A stretch of DNA of 64,000 bases from Anoplolepis gracilipes (Eukaryota; Arthropoda; Insecta; Hymenoptera; Formicidae): contig NC_132982.1 of assembly GCF_047496725.1 (NCBI RefSeq), positions 929,001 through 993,000 of the forward strand, written 5' to 3'. Below the pieces are notes generated by a model. That model did no database searches. It saw nothing but the letters and a program-made list of their open reading frames with translations, and had not been told where the DNA came from. Made by a program: the position numbers and the translations under genes. Below, piece after piece: positions 54,069 through 64,000 of this stretch. How positions within the stretch are numbered: the stretch's first letter is position 1; every line of letters starts with the position of its first letter.

Positions 54069-54458
54069 CGTCTCCTGAGCGAGCGACGACGGCGTTATCG
54101 CCAACGTCGTCGGCAGCGACAGCAACAACAGCAACAGCTTCAACAATTACCACCGCTGCCGCCACTGCCACCACCACCACCACCACCACTACCATCGCCG
54201 CTGCCGCCCCAGTCGCAGCCACCACAGACGGCACCATTACCGCAAACACAAATTTTGAAGGAATGGGGTCAAGGAGGATGGGGAGGAGGTCAGGGAGGAT
54301 GGGGAGGAGGTCTGGGTGCATGGGGAGGAGGTCAGGGTACATGGGGAGGAGGTCAGGATACATGGGGAGGAGGTCAGCGAGGATGGGGAAGAGATCAGGG
54401 TAGAGGACGACGCAGCCGGGGCTGGGGAGGGAAAGTCCAAATATTTTATATAAATTAA
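54069..54458 (+). CDS. Orphan terminal exon: Gln/Pro-rich then Gly-Trp repeat protein (129 codons)
   Basis: A pyrimidine-rich TTTTTGTTTAG acceptor (AG at 54067-54068) opens a frame that runs without a stop to TAA at 54456-54458. It encodes an Arg-rich start (SERRRRYRQRRRQRQ), a Gln/Pro tract, then six or more WGGGQ(G/D)(G/T) repeats and a GRGRRSRGWGG tail. Composition strongly favours this strand and frame over the antisense Pro/Val ORFs. No start codon is present, so upstream exons are needed. It is either the last exon of a host gene (RGG/GW-type RNA-binding or a structural protein) or part of an unknown element. Confidence 0.45.
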   Translation, partial: RLLSERRRRYRQRRRQRQQQQQQLQQLPPLPPLPPPPPPPLPSPLPPQSQPPQTAPLPQTQILKEWGQGGWGGGQGGWGGGLGAWGGGQGTWGGGQDTWGGGQRGWGRDQGRGRRSRGWGGKVQIFYIN

Positions 54459-54683
54459 AAAAATATAAATAATGTATAATAAAACATTTTATACAATTCT
54501 AATTATAAAATAAAATATATATACATATATATACAAAATATTTTTATTATTTTTCATAATTATTTATTAATTAATAATTTAATCAATTTATTACCATATT
54601 GAGTAGAAGTAAAGAGACAATAACAATATACGATTATCGTTTTTTAGTATTATATTTACTACAATCGCGTGTATTCGATATAT

Positions 54684-54797
54684 TGGTGGCTGTGTCTATG
54701 CTACTATATATGCGTTGTAAGAGAGACAAAGAAAGATAATAATGCTATCTTTGTCTCTCTTACAACGCATATGTAGTAGCATCCGTATAGGCACAAA
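54684..54797. repeat. Hairpin repeat (about 110 bp)
   Basis: GCGTTGTAAGAGAGACAAAG and its inverse CTTTGTCTCTCTTACAACGC, with outer TGTCTATGCTACTA / TAGTAGCATCCGTATAGGCA pairing, make a nearly complete palindrome. Confidence 0.75.
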
Positions 54798-54889
54798 CAC
54801 CGATATGTCGAGCACACGGACGCAATGATTGGCAGATAATGTCAGACAAGGAGCGACAATCGTGTACTATCTTTGTCTTTCTACCTTCA

Positions 54890-55326
54890 CGCGGTACTAC
54901 CAACATCGACTCGTTAGCTGTATTTTAGGTACAGATAGCCATATTCTAATTTTTCGTTTTCAGCTTCGAAAAAGTTATGTTTCTTTATGAATTTTGTTTT
55001 AAAATGTTCTTTATAAAAATTAGAAGGGTCGTAAAGAGCCGGATTTTGCAATTTGATTCTTAAAAATTTATAATAAATTTAATTCGAATTCAAGGAGCAG
55101 CTACACCTGATCCGCGATAGCTCGCGGTCAGCAGCACATTTTTGGAAATTTTATTTAGACCTTTTTTCCAAAAAATCGCTTTTTGCGATCCTGCGGACAA
55201 TGTTGCTGATTAAAAATATCATAATTTTATTGCGATTTTCTCTAAATTTTAGCTGTAATACGACAAAAACAAATCCGTAGTTCGCAGCGGGCCGATAGGA
55301 GTCTCCACAGTGCCTCCGGTAGACCC
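54890..55326. mobile_element. TTAA MITE, copy C (left end unclear)
   Basis: The right end GGTAGACCC|TTAA at 55326. The body is the inverse of most of copy A (3399-3990): GTATTTTAGGTACAGATAGC, GAGCAGCTACACCTGATC(C) and CAACATTGTC/GACAATGTTG blocks. The left TTAA end is not clear. Confidence 0.65.
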
Positions 55327-55476
55327 TTAAAGATAAATGTTTTTAGAATGAGTAGTACATGGAGTCACGTGGTTGCTTTAGTTAGTCAGATAAAGACAAC
55401 AACGTCCTAATTCAACTATCGCAGTCGCACAATCTTGGCCGCCAATCAGAAGCGCAGTGCTCATTCCAGTATGGTA

Positions 55477-55644
55477 CAGTCGGACCTCTTATCCTACGAC
55501 CCTCTTATCCTACGACAAAAAATCCTCTCATGCTACGACCGCGAAAGGGGAATTATACCCCCACTCTCAAATTTTTGTCATAAGATCAGAGGTTTAAGGG
55601 CAAGATTCCGGGCCGAAAATGTCGTAGGATAAGAGGTCCGACTG
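55477..55644. mobile_element. Tc1/mariner (Tigger-like) MITE, copy 2 (168 bp)
   Basis: TA|CAGTCGGACCTCTTATCC ... GGATAAGAGGTCCGACTG|TA, in inverse orientation to the copy at 30152-30336. A CCTCTTATCCTACGAC word is doubled at its left end. Confidence 0.8.
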
Positions 55645-55646
55645 TA

Positions 55647-56239
55647 TTTATTTCAATGCTATGATCTTACCGGTGTCAAGATAAGGGGGGACATTTTCCT
55701 CCGTCGCGCATGTGCAATGTACAATCGCGCCATTCTTTAAATTACTATGAAGCTAGCCGGAAGAAATGATTAAACTTAATTATTTTTAATTTTCTCTAGC
55801 GTATTTCGTTTGTAAATTGTTTGTGATTAATTGTGAGTCTATTTTTAACGTTTGTGACAAATTAGTTTTTTTGTAATTAACAATTTTATTTTTGTCATGA
55901 TGTCAGCCGACACTTTTTGTAATAAATTTTGTAATAAATTTTGTGATAACTAACAATTGTATTTGATAGGAAATTGTTTGTGATTTACGAATATACCAAT
56001 GTTACGTTTGTGAATCAGAGAATTTCTTCGTTTTTTGCAAAATAAGTTTTTTTCTATAATTTTACTGCGCATGCGCGAAATGTATTTAACGCTTCTACCC
56101 ACAGAAAGCGCGTCGGCGCAGTATGCGTGACGGAAGTCGGCCCGGCGGCCATCAATTACATACCGCTTTTTTAGAACTAGCAGGATATTATTGGCCACGT
56201 GATCAATATCTATAGTATACGTGACATAAACTATAGATT
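55647..56239. other. Interval without recognised genes
   Basis: There is AT-rich sequence with TTGTGACAAATTAG, TTTTGTAATAAATTTTG and similar degenerate repeats (55800-56000), and a GC-richer part at 56060-56160. No convincing ORF. Confidence 0.4.
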
Positions 56240-56598
56240 TGCAATTTGTCAGTGAATATCGGAGTACAGAGTTAGGATTTAGGATTAGTAATTTTGGAGC
56301 AGATTCGAGTTTCGACCGTCGAATAATGAAGACATCGTGAGAGAATTCCTGCGTGAAAGACTGTATTTTTCGCTACTCATTATTCAACCTTCTGCCTAGA
56401 GTGCAACCGAATTAAGATCCGCACTACATCGCCTGCCTGGCTGCCGCGTTATTCTCGTCTCCTGAGTGGGCTAACAGTTATACTCCGTGAAGAACACGTG
56501 CCGGGCATTCATATGCGTGGCGTTTTCTTTTGGTCGGCCATCTTTCCTTCTCTGAAGATCCTTTACACCGCCTGAAATATTCTAATCTCCTGTAAGTT

Positions 56599-58573
56599 AT
56601 GTCTATCTACGACCCGGGAGGAATTATATCCTCCCTCGATAACCCTTGTCCACCGGGACAAAAAAATATCGACTGCCCGAAAGGGATACCTGACGAAACT
56701 CTTTTAGATCACATTGCATCATCCATCCTTTCCCTCTCCCCTCTACCTAACGACAATGACATGAATTGTGTTATAGTTTCGTCGACGGAGCGGGATCCTC
56801 CTGCATCACTGGACGTTCCCCTAAATACGGGGGATAAAAACATAGATTTTTCTCAAGACATACTATCCGGAACTTCCGGTCGAGAATCGAACTCCTCCGA
56901 GGAATCACAAAAAAAAACGAAAAAGGGTGAGGGGCCCTGCCGGTCCCCCCCTTCCCAACCCGTAAGTGACTTCACAAAAACCCCTACTAACCACGGGCTT
57001 AACATCCTTCAGTCAGGTGAGTCACATTCACATCTCTCCTTTAGTAGTAAATACACAAATAACCTTATTTATGATCACAACTCTCAAGGTCCTTATGATA
57101 TCTCAATTCAATCAACAGATTCTAAAACGATTGATCCTTTAAGTATTGGCCGCATACTCTCTCCTCTCTATAAAGATAATATTGTTGAAATTAAAAAGTC
57201 TAGTTTTACAACTATCTAAGTAAGATTCAAAAACGTTAAAACAGCGAATAGCTGTTTATTAAACCACACCCTGAAAGCGAAAAACTACAAAGTTTTTGTT
57301 CCATTCTTTAGGATTGCAAGAAGGGGCATAATCAGAGGTGTTCCCTTTGATGTGCCGGATGAAGAGCTTGTGAAGGGCATAGATTCTCCATCCCAGGTTT
57401 TGAAAGCCAAAAGACTTTACAAATGTTCAAAGCGCACAGAGTCCTCACAGTCTCTTGAAGCGGAGTTTTCTTCTTCTTCTTCTGATAGATTTCCCTCCAA
57501 AACTATATTGCTCACTTTTAAAGGACAACAGCTTCCTGAATATATACTTTTATACAAAGTAAGGTATGTGATACAACCTTTTATAAATAGAACTTCTCTT
57601 TGTTTTTCTTGTTTCCGTTATGGCCATTTAAAGGCCCATTGTAAGGGGCGCCCTCGCTGTCCCCTCTGTAGGGAAAGTGCACATAAGGACGGTTTTTCTT
57701 CTTGCCCGAAACACTCGGACCCTCCATCTTGCATCAATTGTAAAGGTTCTCATAAAGTCTCTAGCGTGGAATGCAAAATATATATTGAACAAAAAAAAGA
57801 TCAGGGAAATTGCTGCTATTAACAATATCTCTCTCTTAGAAACAAAAAATATTTTTCTTAATAATATCTCCCCTCCTAGTAACTCTTTTTATAATCTCAA
57901 GGACTTTCCTTCTCTGAACCCTCTAGTTCCCCCTACCCCCTTACCCACAACATCCATTTCTCATTGCACCCCTTCCTCTCCTCCCCGTCGTTTATTCAAA
58001 TCCTATTCTCAAGTTCTGTTCTCTTCTTCTTCCTCCCCTTCCTCTTCCTCTCTCCCCTCCTCTTCTGTCCCCTCTGTCGCCGTGCCCTCTGTTCCAACTC
58101 ATAATAAAGTTGTTACTACAAAAGACCAGGATAATAACAATAATAATAAATTCGGCATTGACAATCAAAATATAGCCCACAAATTTGACTTTTATAATAG
58201 TATTAAAAACAAACATAAAATTAAAAACAAACACACCTTCCCCCCCCGTTCCTCTCCACAAATTTCTTCCTTTTCCCAATTTTCTCGCCCTTCCCCTTCT
58301 CTTTATGTCAACGGAAGAACTCCTAACTTTTTAGATAATCAAACCAGGTTTGTCTCTAAATCCCAGTCTGCTTCCCCCTTTTCTTCTCCGAGTTTCGCTT
58401 ACCAAAATCCTACTTCTTCCTCTAATCAAATATTCGAAATTCTAGACACATTAATGAACAAATTAGCCCCTTTCTTAAAATTGTTAGGTATTTATGATGA
58501 ATCGGCCCAACTGTTGAGTTCTTTTATTCAATCCCTCTCAGCTGTTGCCGCCGCCACTTCTCAGCCTCGATAA
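56599..58573 (+). pseudogene. LINE ORF1, Gag-like RNA-binding protein
   Basis: The first piece, 56599-57219, is a Ser/Pro-rich region. An open stretch from about 57240 to 57822 holds an RRM-like part (GIIRGVPFDVPDEELVKGI) and three cysteine knuckles: CFSCFRYGHLKAHC, CPLCRESAHKDGFSSC and CINCKGSHKVSSVEC. A frameshift near 57800 moves the reading to the frame of 57677-58573, a long Ser/Pro-rich tail (SSSSSPSSSSLPSSSVPS). The protein would bind LINE RNA. Confidence 0.8.
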
Positions 58574-58576
58574 ACC

Positions 58577-61500
58577 ATGTCTGTGTCGGTCTCTGCGGTT
58601 GTGTCTGATCTGGCTCCGTCTTTGTCCTGTGATCCCCCTTCCTCACTTAAAATCATACAATGGAATTGCCGTTCATTGCTCGATAAGGTGGAGTCCCTCG
58701 GGTTGTTGGCCCGGGAATGCGACGTACTCGCCCTTTCCGAAACCTGGCTCTATTCTGACTCTCATTTGTCTCTTCCAGGCTTTAACATTTTTAGGAGGGA
58801 TTCGCCCATTCGCCGTTCGGGGGGCCTTCTTCTCGCACTCCGTAATTCGCTTTCATACACCCTCTCCAATAGCAGTGTTTCCTTTGAGGACAGACTCACC
58901 AGTCTATCCGTTACTATTCGCCTTCATTCATTTGACCTTCTTATCACTTCTCTTTATCGTCACCCCTCCGGTGCTCTTTCTCTGCAGGAGTACCAAACTC
59001 TTTTCTTTCTGTTCCTCTTCTTCCTACTCTATCATTTTGGGCGATTTTAATGCACATCATGAGGACTGGGGTGGCGGTCGGACCTGCCGGGAGGTTTAAA
59101 AACTCCTTTCCTCTGCATCTGATTCCCACTTCACCTGTATCAATAATGAAGAAGCTACCTTCCTTACTCGTCCAGACCAGTCTAAATCTGTAATTGACCT
59201 TGCATTCGTCTCTCCGTCTCTTCTAACAATCTCACATTCCTCAGTTCTACCAGATACTTATCTCAGTGACCCATCCTCACCTCAATTAACTGCTTATTAA
59301 AAAAAAGAACCTTTTTTCCCATAAACTAAAACTCTCTCCTAAAATACTGAAACAATTTATCTCCAATTTAGATTCCTCTTTCATCTCTTTTAAAAAAACC
59401 ATCTCAGAAATTCCTCCCTCAGACCCCATCAGAAAATACAACTTCTTTACCTCTCACCTTAAATCCTCTATTCCTTTCAAACCCCACAGAACCCTACAAC
59501 CTTCTTCACTATCAACGATGACCTTGATCCTTCTCAATCTTTTTCCCCTAACCCTTTTTCCCCTCCCCCTTCTTCCTGACACCACAAGCGATCAAAAAAA
59601 TCCTCCCCCTTTAACCTGGCTCCTTGGTGGAACGACACCTGTCAGGAGGCGGTTGATCTCCGCCGCAACTTTCTTGCTTCTTACAGGAAAATTCCCTCCT
59701 ATACCAGCTTCCTAAATTTCAAAAAGCAGGAGGCACTAACAAAGCGTATTTTGAAGTTTGAGAAAAGAAAAAGCTGGAGAGATTTTTATCAGGGAATCTC
59801 TCCACGCACGCCTGTTTCCCGCATTTGGAAGATTATCAAACGTTTCAAAAATAGGCATTTGGGGGTGTCTTCTCTTCCCTCTCCTTCCAACTGCTCCCCA
59901 TCACTTGGTGTCGTATCCGCCATCAATTCCTTATGCCCTCCCTCGGTTTACCGCAATTATTATACCTCAATATCTGATTTTTCTTCTTCATCTAGATGCA
60001 ACCTCTTCTCAACACCATTCTCTCTGGACGAACTCAAAGTGGCCATTGCTTCAAGTAAACTACGTTCCTCTCCCGGACTAGATCAAATAGATTATAGAAT
60101 CATAGCGTCCTTATCTGAAGAATATCTCCTTATTTTTCTTGAAATTTACAATCTTATCTTTAAATCTGGCTCCTTTCCTGATTCTTGGTCCCTTTCTCTC
60201 GTCTTCCTTATTCCTAAAGGTCCCCCCCCCCCACAGGTTCCGCCCCATTTTCCTTACTTCTTGTCTTCTCAAAATTATGGAAAAACCCATCCTCTATTGC
60301 CTGGAATGGTGGAATCCTCTAATCTTCTGCCAAACTCCCAGTTCGGTTTAGGAAGGGAAGATCCTGCCAGGACAATCTGGGGATTCTTACTACGGAGATC
60401 TACGCCGGCTTCGTTTCGGCTCAAGACACATCATGTCTTTTTCTGGATGTTCAGGGTGCATTTGACAACGTGGTCCCTGACGTCCTTGTTTCGGACTTCG
60501 TTCGCCTTGGACTTCCGCCGGAGGTCTGCTGGTTTGTTTACTGTCTGACCAGCCGCAAGACTTTGAGATTTGTGGTTGGCGGTGACATTACTCAACCTTA
60601 TGTTTTGCTCAAGGGCGTTCCCCAGGGATCTATTCTCAGCCCCCTTTTATTTAATATTTATGTTTCGGAGTGCAACCGTAGTTTAACGGATCCCTGTCAA
60701 ATCTTGCAATTTGCGAACGATATTGTTCTCTATGTCCGCACTTCGGGATTGCGGGGGTCCATTTGATCTCTCGAGAAATCAGCTGACGGACTCTCACATT
60801 TCCTTCTTTCAAAAGGTTTGGAGATTTCTCCCTCCAAATCGGCTTTCATGCTGTTCTCGCAGAAGAGACTGGATTTTGCCTCCCTCACCATCACTCTGCA
60901 GGGGATTACCCTTAAGCCAGTCGCCTCACATAGATATCTGGGGGTCCAACTGGACCGAAAAATGAATGGTTACGCTCATGTGGCCCTCCTGATTCGCAAA
61001 TGCAATAAACTTACCAATTTGCTTAGATCCCTTAGTGGTGTTTGGTGGGGGGGCGGACCCTGAGTCTCTCCTCATGCTATATAAATCTCTTGTGCGAGGT
61101 TCCATCGAGTATGGATGCTTCTTCCTTCCATTCCACAATAAAAAGCTAATGGGGAGTCTAGAGGTGGCTCAACGCAGAGCTCTTAGATGTTGTATCGGGG
61201 TGAGATACATCGCACCACCCCCATCAACATTCTTTACGTTGAAACGGGTATTTGCCCTCTGAAACTCAGACTAACCTATCTATCCTCTAGACTTATCCTC
61301 AAGTCTCTGGCTTTTGCTTCCAGTCCATTGATCGAGAGGCTTCGGGATTTGAGAGCTGAGATTTTAGCTAATAATAATCGATTTAATCTGGATCCCCGCT
61401 CATGTTGGAATCCCGGGAAACGAGACGGTTGATCGCTTGGCCAAAAGGGCGATAGTTGAAGACCGTCTATTGGACTTTAAACCACCTCATTCTGACTTAT

Positions 61501-61590
61501 ATTTGTCTCTTCGAGAAAACCTAACAACTTCCGCAAGCAACTTTCTGATCGAGCGGTCTCGTTCCACGGGATCCGACTATTTCCGGAACT
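58577..61590 (+). pseudogene. LINE ORF2: endonuclease, reverse transcriptase, RNase H remnant
   Basis: It starts 4 bp after ORF1 ends. APE-type endonuclease: IIQWNCRSLLDKV, LSETWLYSDSH, RRSGGLLLALRN, then after a frameshift SIILGDFNAHHEDWGG and RPDQSKSVIDLAFVSP. Reverse transcriptase: KLRSSPGLDQIDYRII, LVFLIPKG, SQFGLGRE, LKGVPQGSILSPLLFNIYV, FANDIVLY (the first Asp of the usual ADD is Asn), SHRYLGVQLDRK. The RNase H C-terminal block (HVGIPGNETVDRLAKRA in a shifted frame near 61400) survives after a deletion. At least six frameshifts and the mutated catalytic motif make it inactive. Confidence 0.88.
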
Positions 61591-63914
61591 TTTCCGGAAT
61601 GTGTTACATTTTTAAGTATGATACTTTGTGTAAAATTGTTTGTTACAGGAGAAAACAGCCAAATTTTAAACGAAATTATTGAAATTTGTTTTTTAATATA
61701 TGAATCGCAGCAGAAAGCTCTATTTCCTGTGATGAGCATGATTGAACGCTTCTTTTTAGAAAGGTCATTGTATATTTCCCAATGATTTGTTGTTCTCCAA
61801 CAATACGCTAAGTAGTGATTTGGTAAATATGCTGCAATTCCTGTCAATCTATATTCATTATCTCCTAAAATTAACGATGTAGGTATTTCAGACAGTTTAC
61901 ATCTTTTTGTTTTTGACAAATTATTTGAATATCTGACATCTAGCTCTATAAAAATATGATCATTTAAATTTGTTATCTCTGTTGCACATCCACCGCAAGA
62001 ACATTTTTTGTTATAAATTTTAGGAACAAACTGTAATGCATGCTGCAATGATTTGAAACCATTTTTTGTTATGATTGAGTGATTCGGTGACAGAGTTGGT
62101 ATATCAAATGTTGATATAGAACAATTATTACAATCTTTTTTTCGACTTGCACTAGAATAGCCTTGACATAATTCAGTCCACAAGTTCATTATATTATCAG
62201 TAGCATCTATTGTTAACAATTTCTCTCTATTCATTAACATTTTGTCAGAATACATATTATTTAAGATTACAGCACGTTCTTTTAGTGCATTTGCTAGAGA
62301 TGTGTTCGTCATCAATTTTTTAATGAAATTAAAGAACTTATTATTTGCTTGTCCTATTTTGGCAAAATAATGTGGATTATCTATCACACCAGTTAATATA
62401 ATTTGAGTGATTGTATCAAATCCACATGTGTTTTTGATGTATGTGGTATTACCATTAATTATAACAGGATTACATAAATTTCCATTTGGAAGGAAAACAA
62501 GTTTGATTTTTTTTAAATTTGGAAAATTATTTTGGAGGGATATTTCAGGAAATGATCTAAAAAATTTGGATTTTGTTTTAATAGAGATATTCTGTGATGA
62601 ATTTTTATTATTATTGATATTAGTATTAGTCATAGCATAAGAGTGGTCTTTCGTTAATGATTTACATATATCAAATTTAACTTTTTTTTGAAGAATTAAT
62701 TCATTGTGAGTGCTATTATTACATATTTCTTGAATAGTTAAATCTGTTGTATTTTTCTTGGATATAATATCTGCAGTATTTTTATCGATTATATCATGAT
62801 TAATAGAATTTTCTACAGAATTTATTTTAGTACTTTCAATAATAATATCATCAAATTGTTCATTAAATTGTTCAATATTTATATCAGACTTATTGCTAGT
62901 AAAGGAAAGGTCTGCATCAACATTTGATTGAAATATAGGAATATCAGCCTTTCCACACCAATTTTCTTGACTTACTGGAGAGAATTTGTTACAAAAGTTG
63001 TTCAAAGTATAATTATTTTCGCATTTTTCTTTTGTAGATTGAAGCGGATATTTATTAATAAGATCAGACTCAGGACATCCCTTCATTTTAAAATCAAGTA
63101 ATTTTGATGAAAAAATACGCGTTCCTCCAATTAAATCTAATAAATGAATTTTGACAAATTTATCGACACGTAAACAGAAAAATATGGTGTCCCTAAAGCT
63201 GTCCATAAAGAAAATTCTTTTCCTATTTGCTGAAGCTCATCTATAAAATTTGGTAAATAGAACGCGTTTAAATTAACATCAATACTTTTTGTTCCTCGTG
63301 CTTCTTCAATTATACTTTAATAAATTTTTCAATTGGAGAATTAGCATCATTTAAATCTTCATTATTAATGTCAATACTTGTATCATCTAAATCAACTTGA
63401 AAATAATTATCTATATTTATTGGTCTAACAGCTATGTAAGCTTCTAATTTTTTTCGTGCATCTTTAGCAGATATTGCACATGTGGACTGAATAGTGACTT
63501 AAAGCATTCTCATAAGATTGCAAGGCTACCACACAGGTCAATTTAAAAATTTCTAAAAAATCTTTCAAGTTTTGGCAGTCAACCATCAAAGCAACGCATA
63601 TAAAAATCTTTAATAGTGGAATGGCGAAGATGTTTAAAACAATTCCATCTAGAAATTAAGTATATCAAATGAGATACATCAATTCTAATATAAGTTTGAA
63701 CAATATCAATTGTCATACAGCCATTTTCCATGATACATTTGAAGCACTTATCAATATAATTTTTCAAAGATAATTCATTAAATGCTTTTGTGCAAGCTAA
63801 AAGAAGTGCCCTTGAATAATCTGATGCAACTTCTCTTGGTTTCCGTGTAACTCGTCGCAACCATTTACGGAGCCAAAAATGTATTATATCTGCATCTTGC
63901 GCTTCTGTCAACAT
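61521..63914 (-). pseudogene. Transposase-like protein with a ubiquitin-protease-like domain (broken; continues off right edge)
   Basis: The 5' piece (63914-63579) contains PREVASDYSRALLLACTKAF and YIRIDVSHLIYLISRWNCF, the two Asp-bearing blocks of a transposase family I recall from insects. Between 63578 and 63207 further coherent pieces in two frames (for example FYLPNFIDELQQIGKEFSLW) show frameshifts. The 561-codon ORF 63206-61521 has a long Asn/Ser/Ile-rich linker, a cysteine-box-like NTCGFDTITQIIL, a CSCGGC cluster and a histidine-box-like HYLAYCWRTTNHWEIYNDL, as in C19/USPL1-type ubiquitin or SUMO proteases. Its last about 30 codons are antisense LINE sequence, so the original C-terminus is lost. 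Confidence 0.6.
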
Positions 63915-64000
63915 CTAATATACAGACAAAATAGTATTATCAAAATTAATAACTATGCAATATAAAAAAATATGAGCTGATTTCAACTCTTTTGGCCGTT
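63915..64000. other. Right edge
   Basis: AT-rich sequence just upstream (minus-strand sense) of the transposase piece, with a possible acceptor-like TATTTTGTCTG stretch. Further 5' exons probably lie beyond the window. Confidence 0.3.

Larger units (their letters stand above)
56240..61610 (+). mobile_element. I/Jockey-type non-LTR retrotransposon (LINE), dead copy
   Basis: A GC-richer leader (56240-56598) precedes ORF1 with CCHC knuckles and ORF2 with endonuclease, reverse transcriptase and the end of an RNase H domain, the order of I-group LINEs. Many frameshifts and an internal deletion in RNase H are present. No poly(A) or 3' repeat is visible at the right end, which stops near 61610 against an oppositely oriented transposase gene. 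Confidence 0.85.

Noticed and set aside
53992..54440. Antisense ORFs with repeated YPDLLPM and SSPCTLTSS
   Set aside because: They are antisense to the Gly-Trp repeat exon; the plus-strand frame has the acceptor, the longer coherent composition and the stop context.

Overview
The window looks like a transposon-dense, AT-rich stretch of an insect nuclear genome. I lean towards a hymenopteran, most likely an ant, because the Polinton proteins, the Mutator/YqaJ protein and the THAP/P-like transposase resemble proteins I remember from ant assemblies. That is recollection, not a search result. No convincing conserved host gene is visible. The only candidate is one orphan glycine/tryptophan-rich exon at 54069-54458.

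Two Polinton (Maverick / adintovirus-like) elements dominate. Polinton-2 (30985-45910, 14.9 kb) has 5'-AG...CT-3' tips, long terminal inverted repeats (TIRs) and a perfect 6-bp target duplication TTAATT. Its left half carries a compact virus-like module on the minus strand: an exonuclease-like ORF, a double-jelly-roll major capsid candidate, a 64-aa protein, a phospholipase A2/penton-like minor capsid protein and an 88-aa protein. On the plus strand follow a packaging ATPase, an unknown protein, a fibre-like protein and a chromodomain integrase. All of these are open. Its protein-primed DNA polymerase B, on the minus strand, is broken in several places. A two-exon accessory gene closes the right side. 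Polinton-1 (8971-19747, 10.8 kb, target duplication GTATTA) is an older, internally deleted relative. It keeps only the integrase C-terminus, a broken PolB and a decayed copy of the two-exon gene, and adds right-arm genes of its own. The PolB gene and the accessory gene each contain a short spliceosomal intron at the same place in both elements.

The other segments are: 1-3100, a Ty3/gypsy-like retrotransposon (minus strand; Gag-protease then RT separated by one in-frame TGA); 3.3-6.3 kb, nested inverted-repeat elements; 6685-8646 and 20572-22117, probable solo LTRs with 4-bp duplications; 20135-23591, a PIF/Harbinger element made of two inverted halves; 23.9-27.2 kb, foldback elements and MITEs; 27.3-29.3 kb, a decayed THAP/P-like transposase; 45.9-49.7 kb, MITEs and a 769-bp foldback; 49.9-52.95 kb, a broken Mutator-like/YqaJ gene; 56.2-61.6 kb, a dead I/Jockey-type LINE; 61.5-64 kb, a decayed transposase with a ubiquitin-protease-like domain running off the right edge.

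Several insertions sit inside duplicated or palindromic DNA, so the window contains its own empty sites. These prove TTAA duplications for one MITE family and an 8-bp duplication for another. Most ORFs over minisatellites and simple repeats are shadows. The likely functional gene sets are the gypsy Gag-Pol and the Polinton-2 capsid, packaging and integration module.
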